The position numbers and the translations under genes are program-made. DNA of 48,946 nt from NCBI GenBank assembly GCA_008671135.1, contig RQAP01000043.1, positions 1 through 48,946 on the forward strand. Reading direction: 5' to 3'. Positions 38,102 to 45,467 of this stretch are shown here, piece by piece. Source of the DNA: Collinsella aerofaciens. GTDB lineage: Bacteria > Actinomycetota > Coriobacteriia > Coriobacteriales > Coriobacteriaceae. How positions within the stretch are numbered: position 1 is the stretch's first letter; each line of letters begins with the position of its first letter. The notes under the pieces are model-generated. The model searched no databases. It saw only the letters and a program-made list of their open reading frames with translations, and had not been told where the DNA came from.

Positions 38102-38783
38102 CGCGGGCACCTCTTCCGTCAAATACAGCATCGCACGCCAGCGCAATGGCAATGCCGACCACGACGCTTGCCGGCACGGCAATATTCGCGAGGCCCAAGA
38201 ACTTGCATACGGCGACGGACACCGCGCCCGAAACCGCCGCGACAACGTTACCGCGCGACAGCCGCTGCGAAAAGAGCAGGCAGATAAAGAGCGAGGTGCA
38301 GACAAAGGCTGCAATGGCGGTGGGAACATCGACAACGGCGCCGACGATGGCGCCCATCGTACACGAAACGCCCCATGTTGCGATGAGGATTACGTTGAGC
38401 ACAAAGGACTCGCGCGGGCCCCAATCCTCCCCTTCAACCAACTTGGCAAGCGAGATGCCATATGCCTCCTCGGTAAGTGTCGCGGCAACAGCCAGCGTCT
38501 GACGCTTCGAGGCACCCCTCAGATGCGGTGCGATCGATGCCGAGTAAAGCGCAAAGCGCGAGGAGATTGCGGCGACGCTCGCGACGATCGATGCTGCAGG
38601 CACACCCGCCAGCCACAGGTTGCAGATCATAAACTGGCCGCTGCCCGTCACAAACGTACTGCTTAGAGCAAAGACCATCCAGGGCTCCATTCCCGTCTGC
38701 CCCATGATCATTCCGCACGGCGCGCCTATTGCAACATAGGTAAGCATCACTGGCCAGACGGTTCTAACGATTTTGAGCACCAT
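38091..38783 (-). CDS. azlC: AzlC-family branched-chain amino acid exporter, large subunit
   Basis: The 230-residue membrane protein of the AzlC family begins MVLKIVRTVWPVMLTYVAIG and carries the family segments SSTFVTGSGQFMICNLWLAG, ISSRFALYSASIAPHL and LTEEAYGISL. In E. coli (YgaZ) and Bacillus, the AzlCD pair exports valine or azaleucine. Its presence beside a liv importer region suggests balanced branched-chain amino acid pools (inference). The start is ATG 38783 with AGGATGAG about 8-10 nt upstream. It is divergent from the HD-domain gene, with azlD overlapping at the 3' end. Confidence 0.92.
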   Translation of the reverse strand: MVLKIVRTVWPVMLTYVAIGAPCGMIMGQTGMEPWMVFALSSTFVTGSGQFMICNLWLAGVPAASIVASVAAISSRFALYSASIAPHLRGASKRQTLAVAATLTEEAYGISLAKLVEGEDWGPRESFVLNVILIATWGVSCTMGAIVGAVVDVPTAIAAFVCTSLFICLLFSQRLSRGNVVAAVSGAVSVAVCKFLGLANIAVPASVVVGIAIALACDAVFDGRGARDAR

Positions 38784-38863
38784 ACGTTTCTCATCCTGAC
38801 AAGGTCTCCGAGCCGCATGTAGCGACACGACAGAATCATCATCCGGCAGCAACCGAGTTCACC

Positions 38864-38869
38864 TACAAT
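38864..38869 (+). promoter_or_regulatory. Candidate -10 of the HD-domain gene
   Basis: TACAAT, one base off consensus, 40 nt before the ATG. No clear -35 is seen. Confidence 0.35.
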
Positions 38870-38909
38870 TGCCACCGGATCGAAAGACACAACTTTTTAG
38901 GAAGTCATT

Positions 38910-39722
38910 ATGACAGCTATCGATCGAGACCGGGCGCGCGCGGCCTTCAAAAGCTACACCGATGCCTACGACGCCACCAACCCACGCATCGCGCTCAAAA
39001 TCGAGCATACGTACCACGTGGCCGAGGCATGCGATGCCGTAGCGCGCGAGCAGGGCTGGTCGTCAGAAGATATTGACCTGGCATGGCTTTGCGGCCTGCT
39101 ACACGATATGGGCCGCTTTGAGCAGCTGCGACGCTGGGACACCTTTAAGGACGCCGAGAGCATGAGCCATGCGGCGCTGGGCATCGAGGTCCTCTTTGGC
39201 GAGAATCCCGCCGATGCACCCGCCGTAACGAGCATCCGCGACTTTATCGATGACCCGGCAGAAGATGAGCTCATCCGAGCGAGCATTGCCTATCACAGCG
39301 ATTTCCGTCTACCCGCGCAGCTCGACGAGCGCACGCGGAGCTTCTGCGATATCGTGCGCGATGGCGACAAGATCGACATTATGCGCACCATCGCCGACAG
39401 CACTGTCGACACTATCCTCAAGGTGGACGAGAAGACGTTTCTCGGCAGCCGTTTCTCGTCGCCGACACTTGCCGCCTTTGACGAGCACCGCTGCGTCGCA
39501 CGCGATGAGCGCAACGAGCCCGCAGACTACCTGGTGGGACTCATCTGCTTTATGTTTGAGCTCGTCTATCCAGCAAGCCGCGCGCTGGCGCGCGAACAGG
39601 GCGATATCCACCGCCTGCTCGACGCGCCCTTTGGCATTACGCGGCCCTTTACCGACCCCGCCACGCAGGCAACTTGGAGCCGCCTAAAGGACGAGATGCG
39701 CGACTGGCTGGCGCGCGCCTAG
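38910..39722 (+). CDS. HD-domain phosphohydrolase
   Basis: This 270-residue soluble protein has an HD metal-site pattern: His in IEHTYHVAE (33 and 36), the HD pair in CGLLHDMGRFEQ (65-66), and the distal Asp in RDGDKIDIMRT. Relatives are phosphohydrolases acting on nucleotides or other phosphoesters. The substrate is unknown, and it lacks the extra HD-GYP glycines, so it is not a cyclic di-GMP esterase. The start is ATG 38910 with AGGAAG 7 nt upstream. Its stop codon overlaps the stop of the convergent etfA (shared CTAG at 39719-39722). Confidence 0.9.
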   Translation: MTAIDRDRARAAFKSYTDAYDATNPRIALKIEHTYHVAEACDAVAREQGWSSEDIDLAWLCGLLHDMGRFEQLRRWDTFKDAESMSHAALGIEVLFGENPADAPAVTSIRDFIDDPAEDELIRASIAYHSDFRLPAQLDERTRSFCDIVRDGDKIDIMRTIADSTVDTILKVDEKTFLGSRFSSPTLAAFDEHRCVARDERNEPADYLVGLICFMFELVYPASRALAREQGDIHRLLDAPFGITRPFTDPATQATWSRLKDEMRDWLARA

Positions 39723-40924
39723 CGCTCAAGCTGGGCCAGCAGCTCCTCGACGACCTCGACGGCGTCCCCAACAACCTTGTACTGGGCAGCACCGAAAATG
39801 GGGGCATCCGGGTCCTCGTTGATGGCGATGATGCACTCCGCCCCACCGATGCCGGCAAGATGTTGGATGGCGCCCGAAACACCGATACTCACGAGAAGCC
39901 TGGGCGAAACCGATACGCCCGTCTGGCCAATCTGGTGGCGATACTCCAGCCAACCCGCCTCCACGACGGGACGCGTGCAACCAAGCTCGGCACCCAGAGC
40001 CTCGGCGAGCCTTCGCATCAACGGCAGGTTTTTCTTGGAACCAATGCCGCGACCCACCACGACCAGGCGCTCGGCATTGGCGATCGAGGGCTGCTGTCCC
40101 CACTCCTCGGCGGGAATCGAGATCTCGACACGGGCCTTAACGTCTTCCGCAAGCATCACCTGGGTGATCGCGCCGGAACGGCCGTAGTCGAAGTCGGGCG
40201 CCTTAAAGATGCCGGGACGAACCGTTGCCATCTGCGGACGGTGGTTGGGGCAAATGATGGTGGCCATCAAGTTGCCGCCAAACGCCGGGCGCGTCTGCTG
40301 CAGTAGGCCCGACTCCGCATCCATCGAAAGCACGGTGCAGTCGGCCGTAAGGCCCGCCTGCAAACGCACGGCAACGCCGGGTGCCAGTTCGCGACCAAAA
40401 GCGGTCGCACCGTATAGGATGGCCTCGGGTTTGCGTTCGGCTACCAAATCGCAGATCAAGCGGGCGTAGACCTCCGCATCGTTTTGGCGCAGGCGCTCGT
40501 CGCGACAGGCCAGGACTTCGTCGGCGCCCGCGCAAACCAGATGCTCCAGGTCCCCGAGCGAGCCCTCGGGGCTCATGCCGACCAGTGCCACCAGACGGCA
40601 GCCGCGAGCATCGGCAAGCTCGCGCCCCTTGCCCATAAGCTCATAGGCAACGGGAGTCACCGTATCGTGCTCGTCGGTCTGCACGAAGACCCAAATGTCT
40701 CGATATGCATCAAGGTCCACCGCACCAGCGGCCTCGTCACACTCGATCGAGATAGCGTTGACAGGGCAGGCGTCGACGCACCCACCGCATAGGATACAGC
40801 CGTCGGTTACGCGGGCGCATCGGTTGGGACGCTCGCCCTCCACCACAATGCCGCCCGAGGCGCAGGCGCGAACGCAGCGACCGCAGCCGATACAGGCTTC
40901 GCTATCGATAATCAGTCCGCTCAT
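39719..40924 (-). CDS. etfA: Electron transfer flavoprotein alpha subunit with 2x[4Fe-4S] ferredoxin domain
   Basis: The 401-residue EtfA has an N-terminal ferredoxin module. Residues 11-21 have CIGCGRCVRAC and residues 43-54 have CILCGGCVDACP, so two 4Fe-4S clusters are expected. The first cluster lacks the usual Pro after the last Cys. The ETF domain follows from about residue 75. The C-terminal FAD site has VVVGRGIGSKKN, HQIGQTG and the signature GVSGAIQHLAGIGGAE with AINEDPDAPIF. An EtfA with an Fe-S extension beside an FAD oxidase resembles LctC of the Acetobacterium lactate dehydrogenase/Etf complex, where ferredoxin, NAD and lactate are linked. Its ATG directly follows the etfB stop. 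Confidence 0.95.
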   Translation of the reverse strand: MSGLIIDSEACIGCGRCVRACASGGIVVEGERPNRCARVTDGCILCGGCVDACPVNAISIECDEAAGAVDLDAYRDIWVFVQTDEHDTVTPVAYELMGKGRELADARGCRLVALVGMSPEGSLGDLEHLVCAGADEVLACRDERLRQNDAEVYARLICDLVAERKPEAILYGATAFGRELAPGVAVRLQAGLTADCTVLSMDAESGLLQQTRPAFGGNLMATIICPNHRPQMATVRPGIFKAPDFDYGRSGAITQVMLAEDVKARVEISIPAEEWGQQPSIANAERLVVVGRGIGSKKNLPLMRRLAEALGAELGCTRPVVEAGWLEYRHQIGQTGVSVSPRLLVSIGVSGAIQHLAGIGGAECIIAINEDPDAPIFGAAQYKVVGDAVEVVEELLAQLER

Positions 40925-41746
40925 CTATGCCATCCCCTCGATGATCTTGGCAAGTTTTGCCGCCTGCTCGGACGCCGTTCCGTCAACGGCCTCGCACGTT
41001 TGGTCACGGTCGGGCACAAACGAGCGCACGACCTGTGTCGGCGACCCGGCAAGACCGCAACGCGCGGGGTCGGCGTTCACGTCGGCGGCACTGACCACGC
41101 GCACGTCCGCCTCCTCCGCCGCGCGGATACCGGCAATACTCGGCATACGCAACTGGCCAATCTCCTTGGCAGTCGTCATCGCGCACGGCATCTCAAGGTA
41201 CACCGTCTCCTCGCCGGCATCGCATCCGTGAACGAGCGCCAGCGAGCCACAGGTCGTAAAGCCCGCGCTCTGCACGCAGCTCACGTCGGTCACGCAGGGA
41301 ATATCAAAGGCACCGGCAAGCTCGGGACCAATCTGGGCCGTATCGCCATCCACCGCCATCTTGCCGCAGATGAGCAGGTCGAAGTCCTCGTCGAGCGCCT
41401 CGATGCCGCACTTGAGGGCATAGGTGGTTGCCAGGGTATCGGCACCTGCAAAGGCGCGATCGGTCAGCAGCAGCGCATCGTCGGCGCCTCGAGCGATGCA
41501 GTCGCGCAGCAGCGACTCGGTCGCGGGGATGCCCATCGACACCACCGTCACGCGCACATCCATGCCAAAGCCGATAAAGTCGTCCTTCAGCGCCAGCGCG
41601 CATTCCAAAGCGCTCGCGTCAAAGGGATTAATGACCGCCTGTTTGCCATCGCGCACGATGGTATTGGTCTTGGGGTCCATCTTGACCTCGGTGCTTCCCG
41701 GCACGGCCTTGACGCACACCACCATATGGAAATCGCTCATCTTCAC
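40925..41746 (-). CDS. etfB: Electron transfer flavoprotein beta subunit
   Basis: The 273-residue EtfB begins with VVCVKAVPGSTEVKMDP, then GKQAVINPFDASALECALAL, LLICGKMAVDGDTAQIGPEL and MPSIAGIRAA. The DGDTAQIGP stretch is the nucleotide-binding loop kept in bifurcating-type Etf proteins, which bind FAD rather than AMP there. It pairs with EtfA (next gene, no gap). I use the GTG at 41746 because it forms a GTGA overlap with the stop of the upstream oxidase and has AAAGGGGG upstream. An ATG two codons later is possible. Confidence 0.95.
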   Translation of the reverse strand: MKMSDFHMVVCVKAVPGSTEVKMDPKTNTIVRDGKQAVINPFDASALECALALKDDFIGFGMDVRVTVVSMGIPATESLLRDCIARGADDALLLTDRAFAGADTLATTYALKCGIEALDEDFDLLICGKMAVDGDTAQIGPELAGAFDIPCVTDVSCVQSAGFTTCGSLALVHGCDAGEETVYLEMPCAMTTAKEIGQLRMPSIAGIRAAEEADVRVVSAADVNADPARCGLAGSPTQVVRSFVPDRDQTCEAVDGTASEQAAKLAKIIEGMA

Positions 41747-43345
41747 GCGCCCCCTTTCTGGACGAGCTCATCCAAGAGCTTCTCCGAAAACAGGTTACCG
41801 CGGCCCAGCTGCCCGGCAGGATCGAGCTGGAGCTTAAGCCGTGCCGACTCGACCATGGCCTCGTGACCGTACATCGTCTCCAAGAAGCCCGCCTTGATCT
41901 TGCCGACACCGTGTTCGGCGGAGACGGCGCCGCCCATGACCGTGACCTCGGAAGCCCACCGGGCAAAGAGTTCTCCGCCGCGGCGGTATTCCTGCGCATC
42001 GCGCGGCAGAATGTTCACATGCAGATGGTTGTTACCGATGTGCCCCCCAGGCGGCAGATTCAAGCCCACTTTCGGCCAGCGTGCGGCGATAAAGGGCGAT
42101 GACATCGGCCAAGCGTGCATTGGGCACCGACATGTCCGAGCCCAGTTTGGTGATGGCGGGATCCGTGCGGCGACGCTCGTCGATGAGCATGTTGACGCTC
42201 TCGGGCACCGCATGGCGGAAGAACCGCTGGCATTCGCGATCGACCTCGGTGCGCGCAACCCAGGTCGCGTCGTCGCGGCCACCCGCAAGCTCCAGTACCC
42301 ACCCCAAGTGATACAGCTCCTCAGTCGCCTGAACTTCGTCGTCGCAGTCGAGCTCCACGTAGACACAGACCTTGGCCTCTTTGTCGAGCGCCGGCAGCGA
42401 GGCAAACGCCGTCGACTGCTCGCGCTGGCGACGTAGAATATCCAGGGCGCCAGCGTCGAAGTACTCGATGGCAGCCGCATGGGACAGGACGGGACGCACG
42501 GAATCGGTGAAGGACACGGCCTTGTCTTCGCTGTCAAAGAAACAGCTCACGCCCCAAACGACCGCAGGCGCCGCCTGCAGGGCAATCTCGAGCTCGGTGA
42601 TGACGCCGATTGTGCCACACGCACCGATAAACAATTCGATGGCATCCATATCGTCAGCAACGAAATAGCCCGAAGCATTTTTGGTCTTGGGCATGGTGTA
42701 GTCGGGAAGGTCAAGCTCGAGTGCACGGCCCACTGCCGTCACGAGCGACAGGTGGCGGCCCTGGGCAAAAGCCTCGCCGCGCTGAAGCTCAAGCAAATCG
42801 CCATCAGCCAGCGCGACGTGGAGCCCCGTGATATGCGGGCGCATGGGGCCGTAGGCGTAGCTGCGGGCACCGGAGGCGTTACATGCCGCCATGCCGCCCA
42901 GACAGGCAGACGCCTCGGTGGGATCGGTGGGAAAGAACTGCTCGGGGGCCTCTTGAAACTCATCGTAGGCCTTAAGCGATGCCTGGTCCCAACCAGCGGT
43001 CGGCAGCACCTTCTTGCTCAGCTGCTTGCGCAGCTCCGAGAGCACAACGCCCGGCTCCACGCGCAGCAAAAATTGGCCTTGTTCATCGCGGCGAAGGCCC
43101 AAGTAGCGATTCATACGGGAAGTATTGAGGATATGCCCGCCGTGGGGCACGGCACCGGCGGCAAGGCCGGTTCGGGCGCCCTGAACCGTTACCGGGACAC
43201 GCTCGGCATGGAGCTTTTCCAAAATGGCACGGACCTCGTCTTCCGTTGTCGGAAACGAGATGCTCGATGCTTCGCCCGATGCGCGAGATTCATCGCGGCC
43301 ATACTCTTCGAACTCGTCGGTGAAGGGTTTGATGGTTACAGACAC
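41743..43345 (-). pseudogene. lctD: FAD-linked oxidase (GlcD/lactate dehydrogenase type), frameshifted
   Basis: A GlcD-type FAD-binding oxidase is split by one extra base. Frame 1 runs from GTG 43345 (GGGGGAG upstream) through FAD_binding_4 (VQGARTGLAAGAVP, SACLGGMAACNASGARSYAYG) and most of the C-terminal domain to about residue 432, then reads AAWGAHR and stops at 42032. The missing end (HIGNNHLHVNILP, SAEHGVGKIKAGFLETM) continues in another frame to 41743. Removing one G from the G6 run (complement of 42043-42048) restores AAWGHIGNNHLHVN, the metal/substrate motif, and a 533-residue protein. It is the first gene of the operon with etfB and etfA. It may be a real mutation, a slippage switch or a sequencing error. 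D-lactate or another 2-hydroxyacid is the likely substrate. The symbol follows Acetobacterium usage. Confidence 0.88.
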
Positions 43346-43565
43346 GCGAACTCCCCCTTTAGCTAACTACAGTGTTTGCAGGGAGATGTTACCGCATCGT
43401 TTCGTCGACGTGTTCGAGACCGTCTCCATAATTGGCGATTTTTACGTTCGTGCAATTCGGCGAGCGGCTGGATTTCCTCGGCAGACGATGCTTTTAACAC
43501 ATATGGCCCCGCCGTCACTGACCGCGCGATTGCCGCTCGAAAAAAGTTGGAGTATTTTTTGCCGC

Positions 43566-43595
43566 CTTTTACCTGCGGAGACGCCAATCCGTCAA
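43566..43595 (-). promoter_or_regulatory. Candidate promoter of the LDH-Etf operon
   Basis: The minus strand has TTGACG (43590-43595), an 18-nt spacer and TAAAAG (43566-43571). The start would be near 43559, giving a leader of about 215 nt before the oxidase. Confidence 0.45.
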
Positions 43596-43599
43596 GCAT

Positions 43600-43617
43600 T
43601 TGGTCAGCAATTGGTCA
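43600..43617. promoter_or_regulatory. Paired TTGGTCA sites upstream of the LDH-Etf promoter
   Basis: TTGGTCA occurs at 43600-43606 and 43611-43617, 11 bp apart (one helical turn), just upstream of the -35 of the candidate promoter. GntR-type lactate regulators bind TGGT/ACCA half sites, so this is a plausible operator. No regulator gene is adjacent. Confidence 0.4.
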
Positions 43618-43691
43618 AGTAACGGCTGATACGGTCGGCATCGACAGCCAAAACCGACAGAAGTTTTGGCCCCAGAAGCAGGGAGGTTCCC

Positions 43692-43988
43692 ATGGCATAT
43701 TACTGGCCCCAGTACGGCATCGCCATCGAAGTCGACGACGATCCCCATCTCCTGCCTTTCGACGAAGAGGCATTCCCCGATACGACGGTCTACCACGTTA
43801 CCACCGATGTGATCTGCGACCCCGAGTCGTTCTCGGCGCTCGCCCACCGCATCGCGCATATCCACGACATCGAGCTCCCTCCCGACTTCGACGAGCTTGT
43901 CTACTCACGCCGCCTGATGCTTCACATGCTCTTTGGAGCGAACCCGTCCACCTTTGCGCGCATCTATACCGCCAAGGATGCCGCATGA
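43692..43988 (+). CDS. Small protein, possible stand-alone Vsr/DUF559-like domain
   Basis: The 98-residue acidic protein begins MAYYWPQYGIAIEVDDDPH. The E-V-D...H arrangement in AIEVDDDPH followed by a VYHVTTDVICDPESF strand resembles the core of Vsr/DUF559-type nuclease-fold domains, which usually occur at the C-terminus of larger proteins. The similarity is by eye and weak, so function is unknown. The start is ATG 43692 with GGGAGG 5 nt upstream. Its stop overlaps the next start as ATGA, so the two are coupled. Confidence 0.7.
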   Translation: MAYYWPQYGIAIEVDDDPHLLPFDEEAFPDTTVYHVTTDVICDPESFSALAHRIAHIHDIELPPDFDELVYSRRLMLHMLFGANPSTFARIYTAKDAA

Positions 43989-44494
43989 GCGCGAAGAAGC
44001 CACCCCACTTTGCAGGCCTGGGTCGTCGCAAGAAGCTCATCGTTGCCTGTTTGGCCATCGTCTGCGCCCTTGTCGCCGTAGGACTATACGCTTGGCAGTC
44101 GCAGCCCGTACCCGAGGCGGGCGCTTCGGTTACGACGGCCGAGGGCAAAACGCGTCAGGAAATCCAAGATGAGCTCGACGCCATAGTCCGCGACAACATG
44201 ATGACGATTTCGGTCGCACCGGTCGCTCAGCTGCAGGAGGACGGCAAGCTGCGCGTCAACGTGCAAAACGTCCAAGACAATAAATTTCCCCAGCGATTCC
44301 GCGTCATCCAAAACGACGAGACCATGTACGAATCCGGTGTGGTCGAGACCGGCAAGACAATCGAAACGTGCCCCGCCGGCGACATCAAAGAAGGCGAGGC
44401 GTACATCGAGATCCAGGCACTCGATGCCAAGACCCTCGACAGCCACGGCAATCCGACACGTGTCAAGGTGCGGGTTGAGCAAGCCGAGAACTAG
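43985..44494 (+). CDS. Membrane-anchored extracytoplasmic protein of unknown function
   Basis: The 169-residue protein has a positively charged N-terminus (MSAKKPPHFAGLGRRKK) and one hydrophobic helix at about 18-37 (LIVACLAIVCALVAVGLYAW). An extracellular domain of about 130 residues follows and looks mainly beta (LRVNVQNVQDNKFPQRFRVI, EAYIEIQALDAKT). It may be a surface protein tethered by an uncleaved signal. No family is recognised. The start at 43985 overlaps the previous gene by 4 nt (ATGA). It is in the same orientation as four further small secreted-protein genes. Confidence 0.75.
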   Translation: MSAKKPPHFAGLGRRKKLIVACLAIVCALVAVGLYAWQSQPVPEAGASVTTAEGKTRQEIQDELDAIVRDNMMTISVAPVAQLQEDGKLRVNVQNVQDNKFPQRFRVIQNDETMYESGVVETGKTIETCPAGDIKEGEAYIEIQALDAKTLDSHGNPTRVKVRVEQAEN

Positions 44495-44584
44495 CTTTTC
44501 CGGCCGACGCGGCACCGCACGCAATTCACCAGCATTCGTCCAATCATCGCGGGGACGGCCCGCGGCGAATAGAAAGGAACGACC

Positions 44585-45184
44585 ATGGACATCACCAGGA
44601 ACATGAACGGAGCCAGAGCGCTCGTCGTGGGCGCGGGGCTCGCGCTCGCGCTCGCAATGGGCGCCGCCCCGACGCCAGCTATGGCGGCCGGGCGCGTTGG
44701 AACCACGAAAGTAATGGTCAGGACCGAGATCGACAACGTTGAGTTCAAAGTTCCGACGGTTATTCCCTTCGTCGCCAAGGCCGACGGCACGCTTCAGGGC
44801 CCCTCAGAAGACGCGACCACCATCGACAATCATTCGGCCTACGGCATCCATGTCACCAACATGAAGATCGACGCCATGAACACCTGGACCATTGCTGCCG
44901 ACGCCAAGGCCGGAACCGCGCAGAACTCCATCGACTTTAAGGTCGGCCCCGACGGCGCGCTCCAGAACGCCAGCGCCGCAATGCAGGGAACGGGCCTCGA
45001 TCTTTCCAAGAATGCAGCCTTCGACATGGGCTACCAGGGCATTGCCGGTGGCACGGACAAAATTAAGCTCAAGACAAGCGGAAACGTCGCCCGCGTCACG
45101 CGCGACATCTTCCGCGTAACCGGCGAAGGCGATCAGGTTGCAACGATCACCTGGACGGTCGAGCCCGGTGCGCACACGGCATAA
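44585..45184 (+). CDS. Secreted protein, weakly WxL-like
   Basis: The 199-residue protein has a clear signal peptide (ARALVVGAGLALALAMGAAP, cleavage near PAMA-AG). The mature part is beta-rich: VEFKVPTVIPFVAKADG, NTWTIAADAKAG and, near the end, ATITWTVEPG. The WTI and ITWTV segments recall the paired motifs of WxL surface proteins, which bind the Gram-positive wall, but the match is weak. No LPxTG or transmembrane tail is seen. AAAGGA lies 6 nt before ATG 44585. Its end overlaps the start region of the next gene, suggesting co-translation. Confidence 0.75.
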   Translation: MDITRNMNGARALVVGAGLALALAMGAAPTPAMAAGRVGTTKVMVRTEIDNVEFKVPTVIPFVAKADGTLQGPSEDATTIDNHSAYGIHVTNMKIDAMNTWTIAADAKAGTAQNSIDFKVGPDGALQNASAAMQGTGLDLSKNAAFDMGYQGIAGGTDKIKLKTSGNVARVTRDIFRVTGEGDQVATITWTVEPGAHTA

Positions 45185-45449
45185 GGCCGTCGCCCTGGCC
45201 GCCGCCGTCAGCATCCTAGCGTTTGGGCCAGCCATGGCCTTTGCCCAGCAAGAACAGGCGCAGGCCGCCACGCAAGTGACGGTCGCCCTCTCGGAGCTCG
45301 ACCGCAGCGACCGCGAGGAACCGTTGGCGCAGACAGGCGACAAACGATGGCTCTTGGCAGCAGGCGCCGCAGCAGCAGGCGCGGGAACCGCCGGCCTCGG
45401 TCTGCACATCAAACACAGCCAGAAACAAAACATGAACAGGCCGCACTAA
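45138..45449 (+). CDS. Small sortase-anchored protein (LAQTG signal)
   Basis: This protein of about 103 residues has an Arg-rich N-terminus, a signal-like helix (AVALAAAVSILAFGPAMAFA), a short mature part of about 30 residues, then LAQTGD, a hydrophobic stretch (LLAAGAAAAGAGTAGLGLHI) and a basic tail. That is a complete cell-wall sorting signal of the LAxTG type used by class E sortases in high-GC Gram-positives. The mature part is too short for an enzyme. It could be a wall-linked spacer or partner of the preceding secreted protein. The start is uncertain: TTG 45138 (GAAGG 8 nt upstream) or GTG 45168. Either overlaps the previous gene. Confidence 0.7.
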   Translation: MQRSPGRSSPVRTRHKAVALAAAVSILAFGPAMAFAQQEQAQAATQVTVALSELDRSDREEPLAQTGDKRWLLAAGAAAAGAGTAGLGLHIKHSQKQNMNRPH

Positions 45450-45467
45450 ATTAGCTAAGGAGACCCC

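Larger units (their letters stand above)
43346..43691. other. Intergenic regulatory region upstream of the LDH-Etf operon
   Basis: 346 nt with no convincing gene; a 78-codon minus-strand frame here lacks a ribosome site and resembles nothing. It holds the operon promoter (43566-43595), a pair of TTGGTCA repeats and the start region of the plus-strand small protein. Confidence 0.6.

Noticed and set aside
42032..42537. Programmed ribosomal frameshift in the LDH-like oxidase
   Set aside because: There is a G6 run but no adjacent stimulatory hairpin or upstream Shine-Dalgarno-like element that I can see, and such control is not known in this family. A mutation or sequencing error is simpler.
43363..43599. 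A 78-codon minus-strand gene upstream of the oxidase
   Set aside because: No ribosome site, no family resemblance, and it overlaps the best promoter candidate of the operon.
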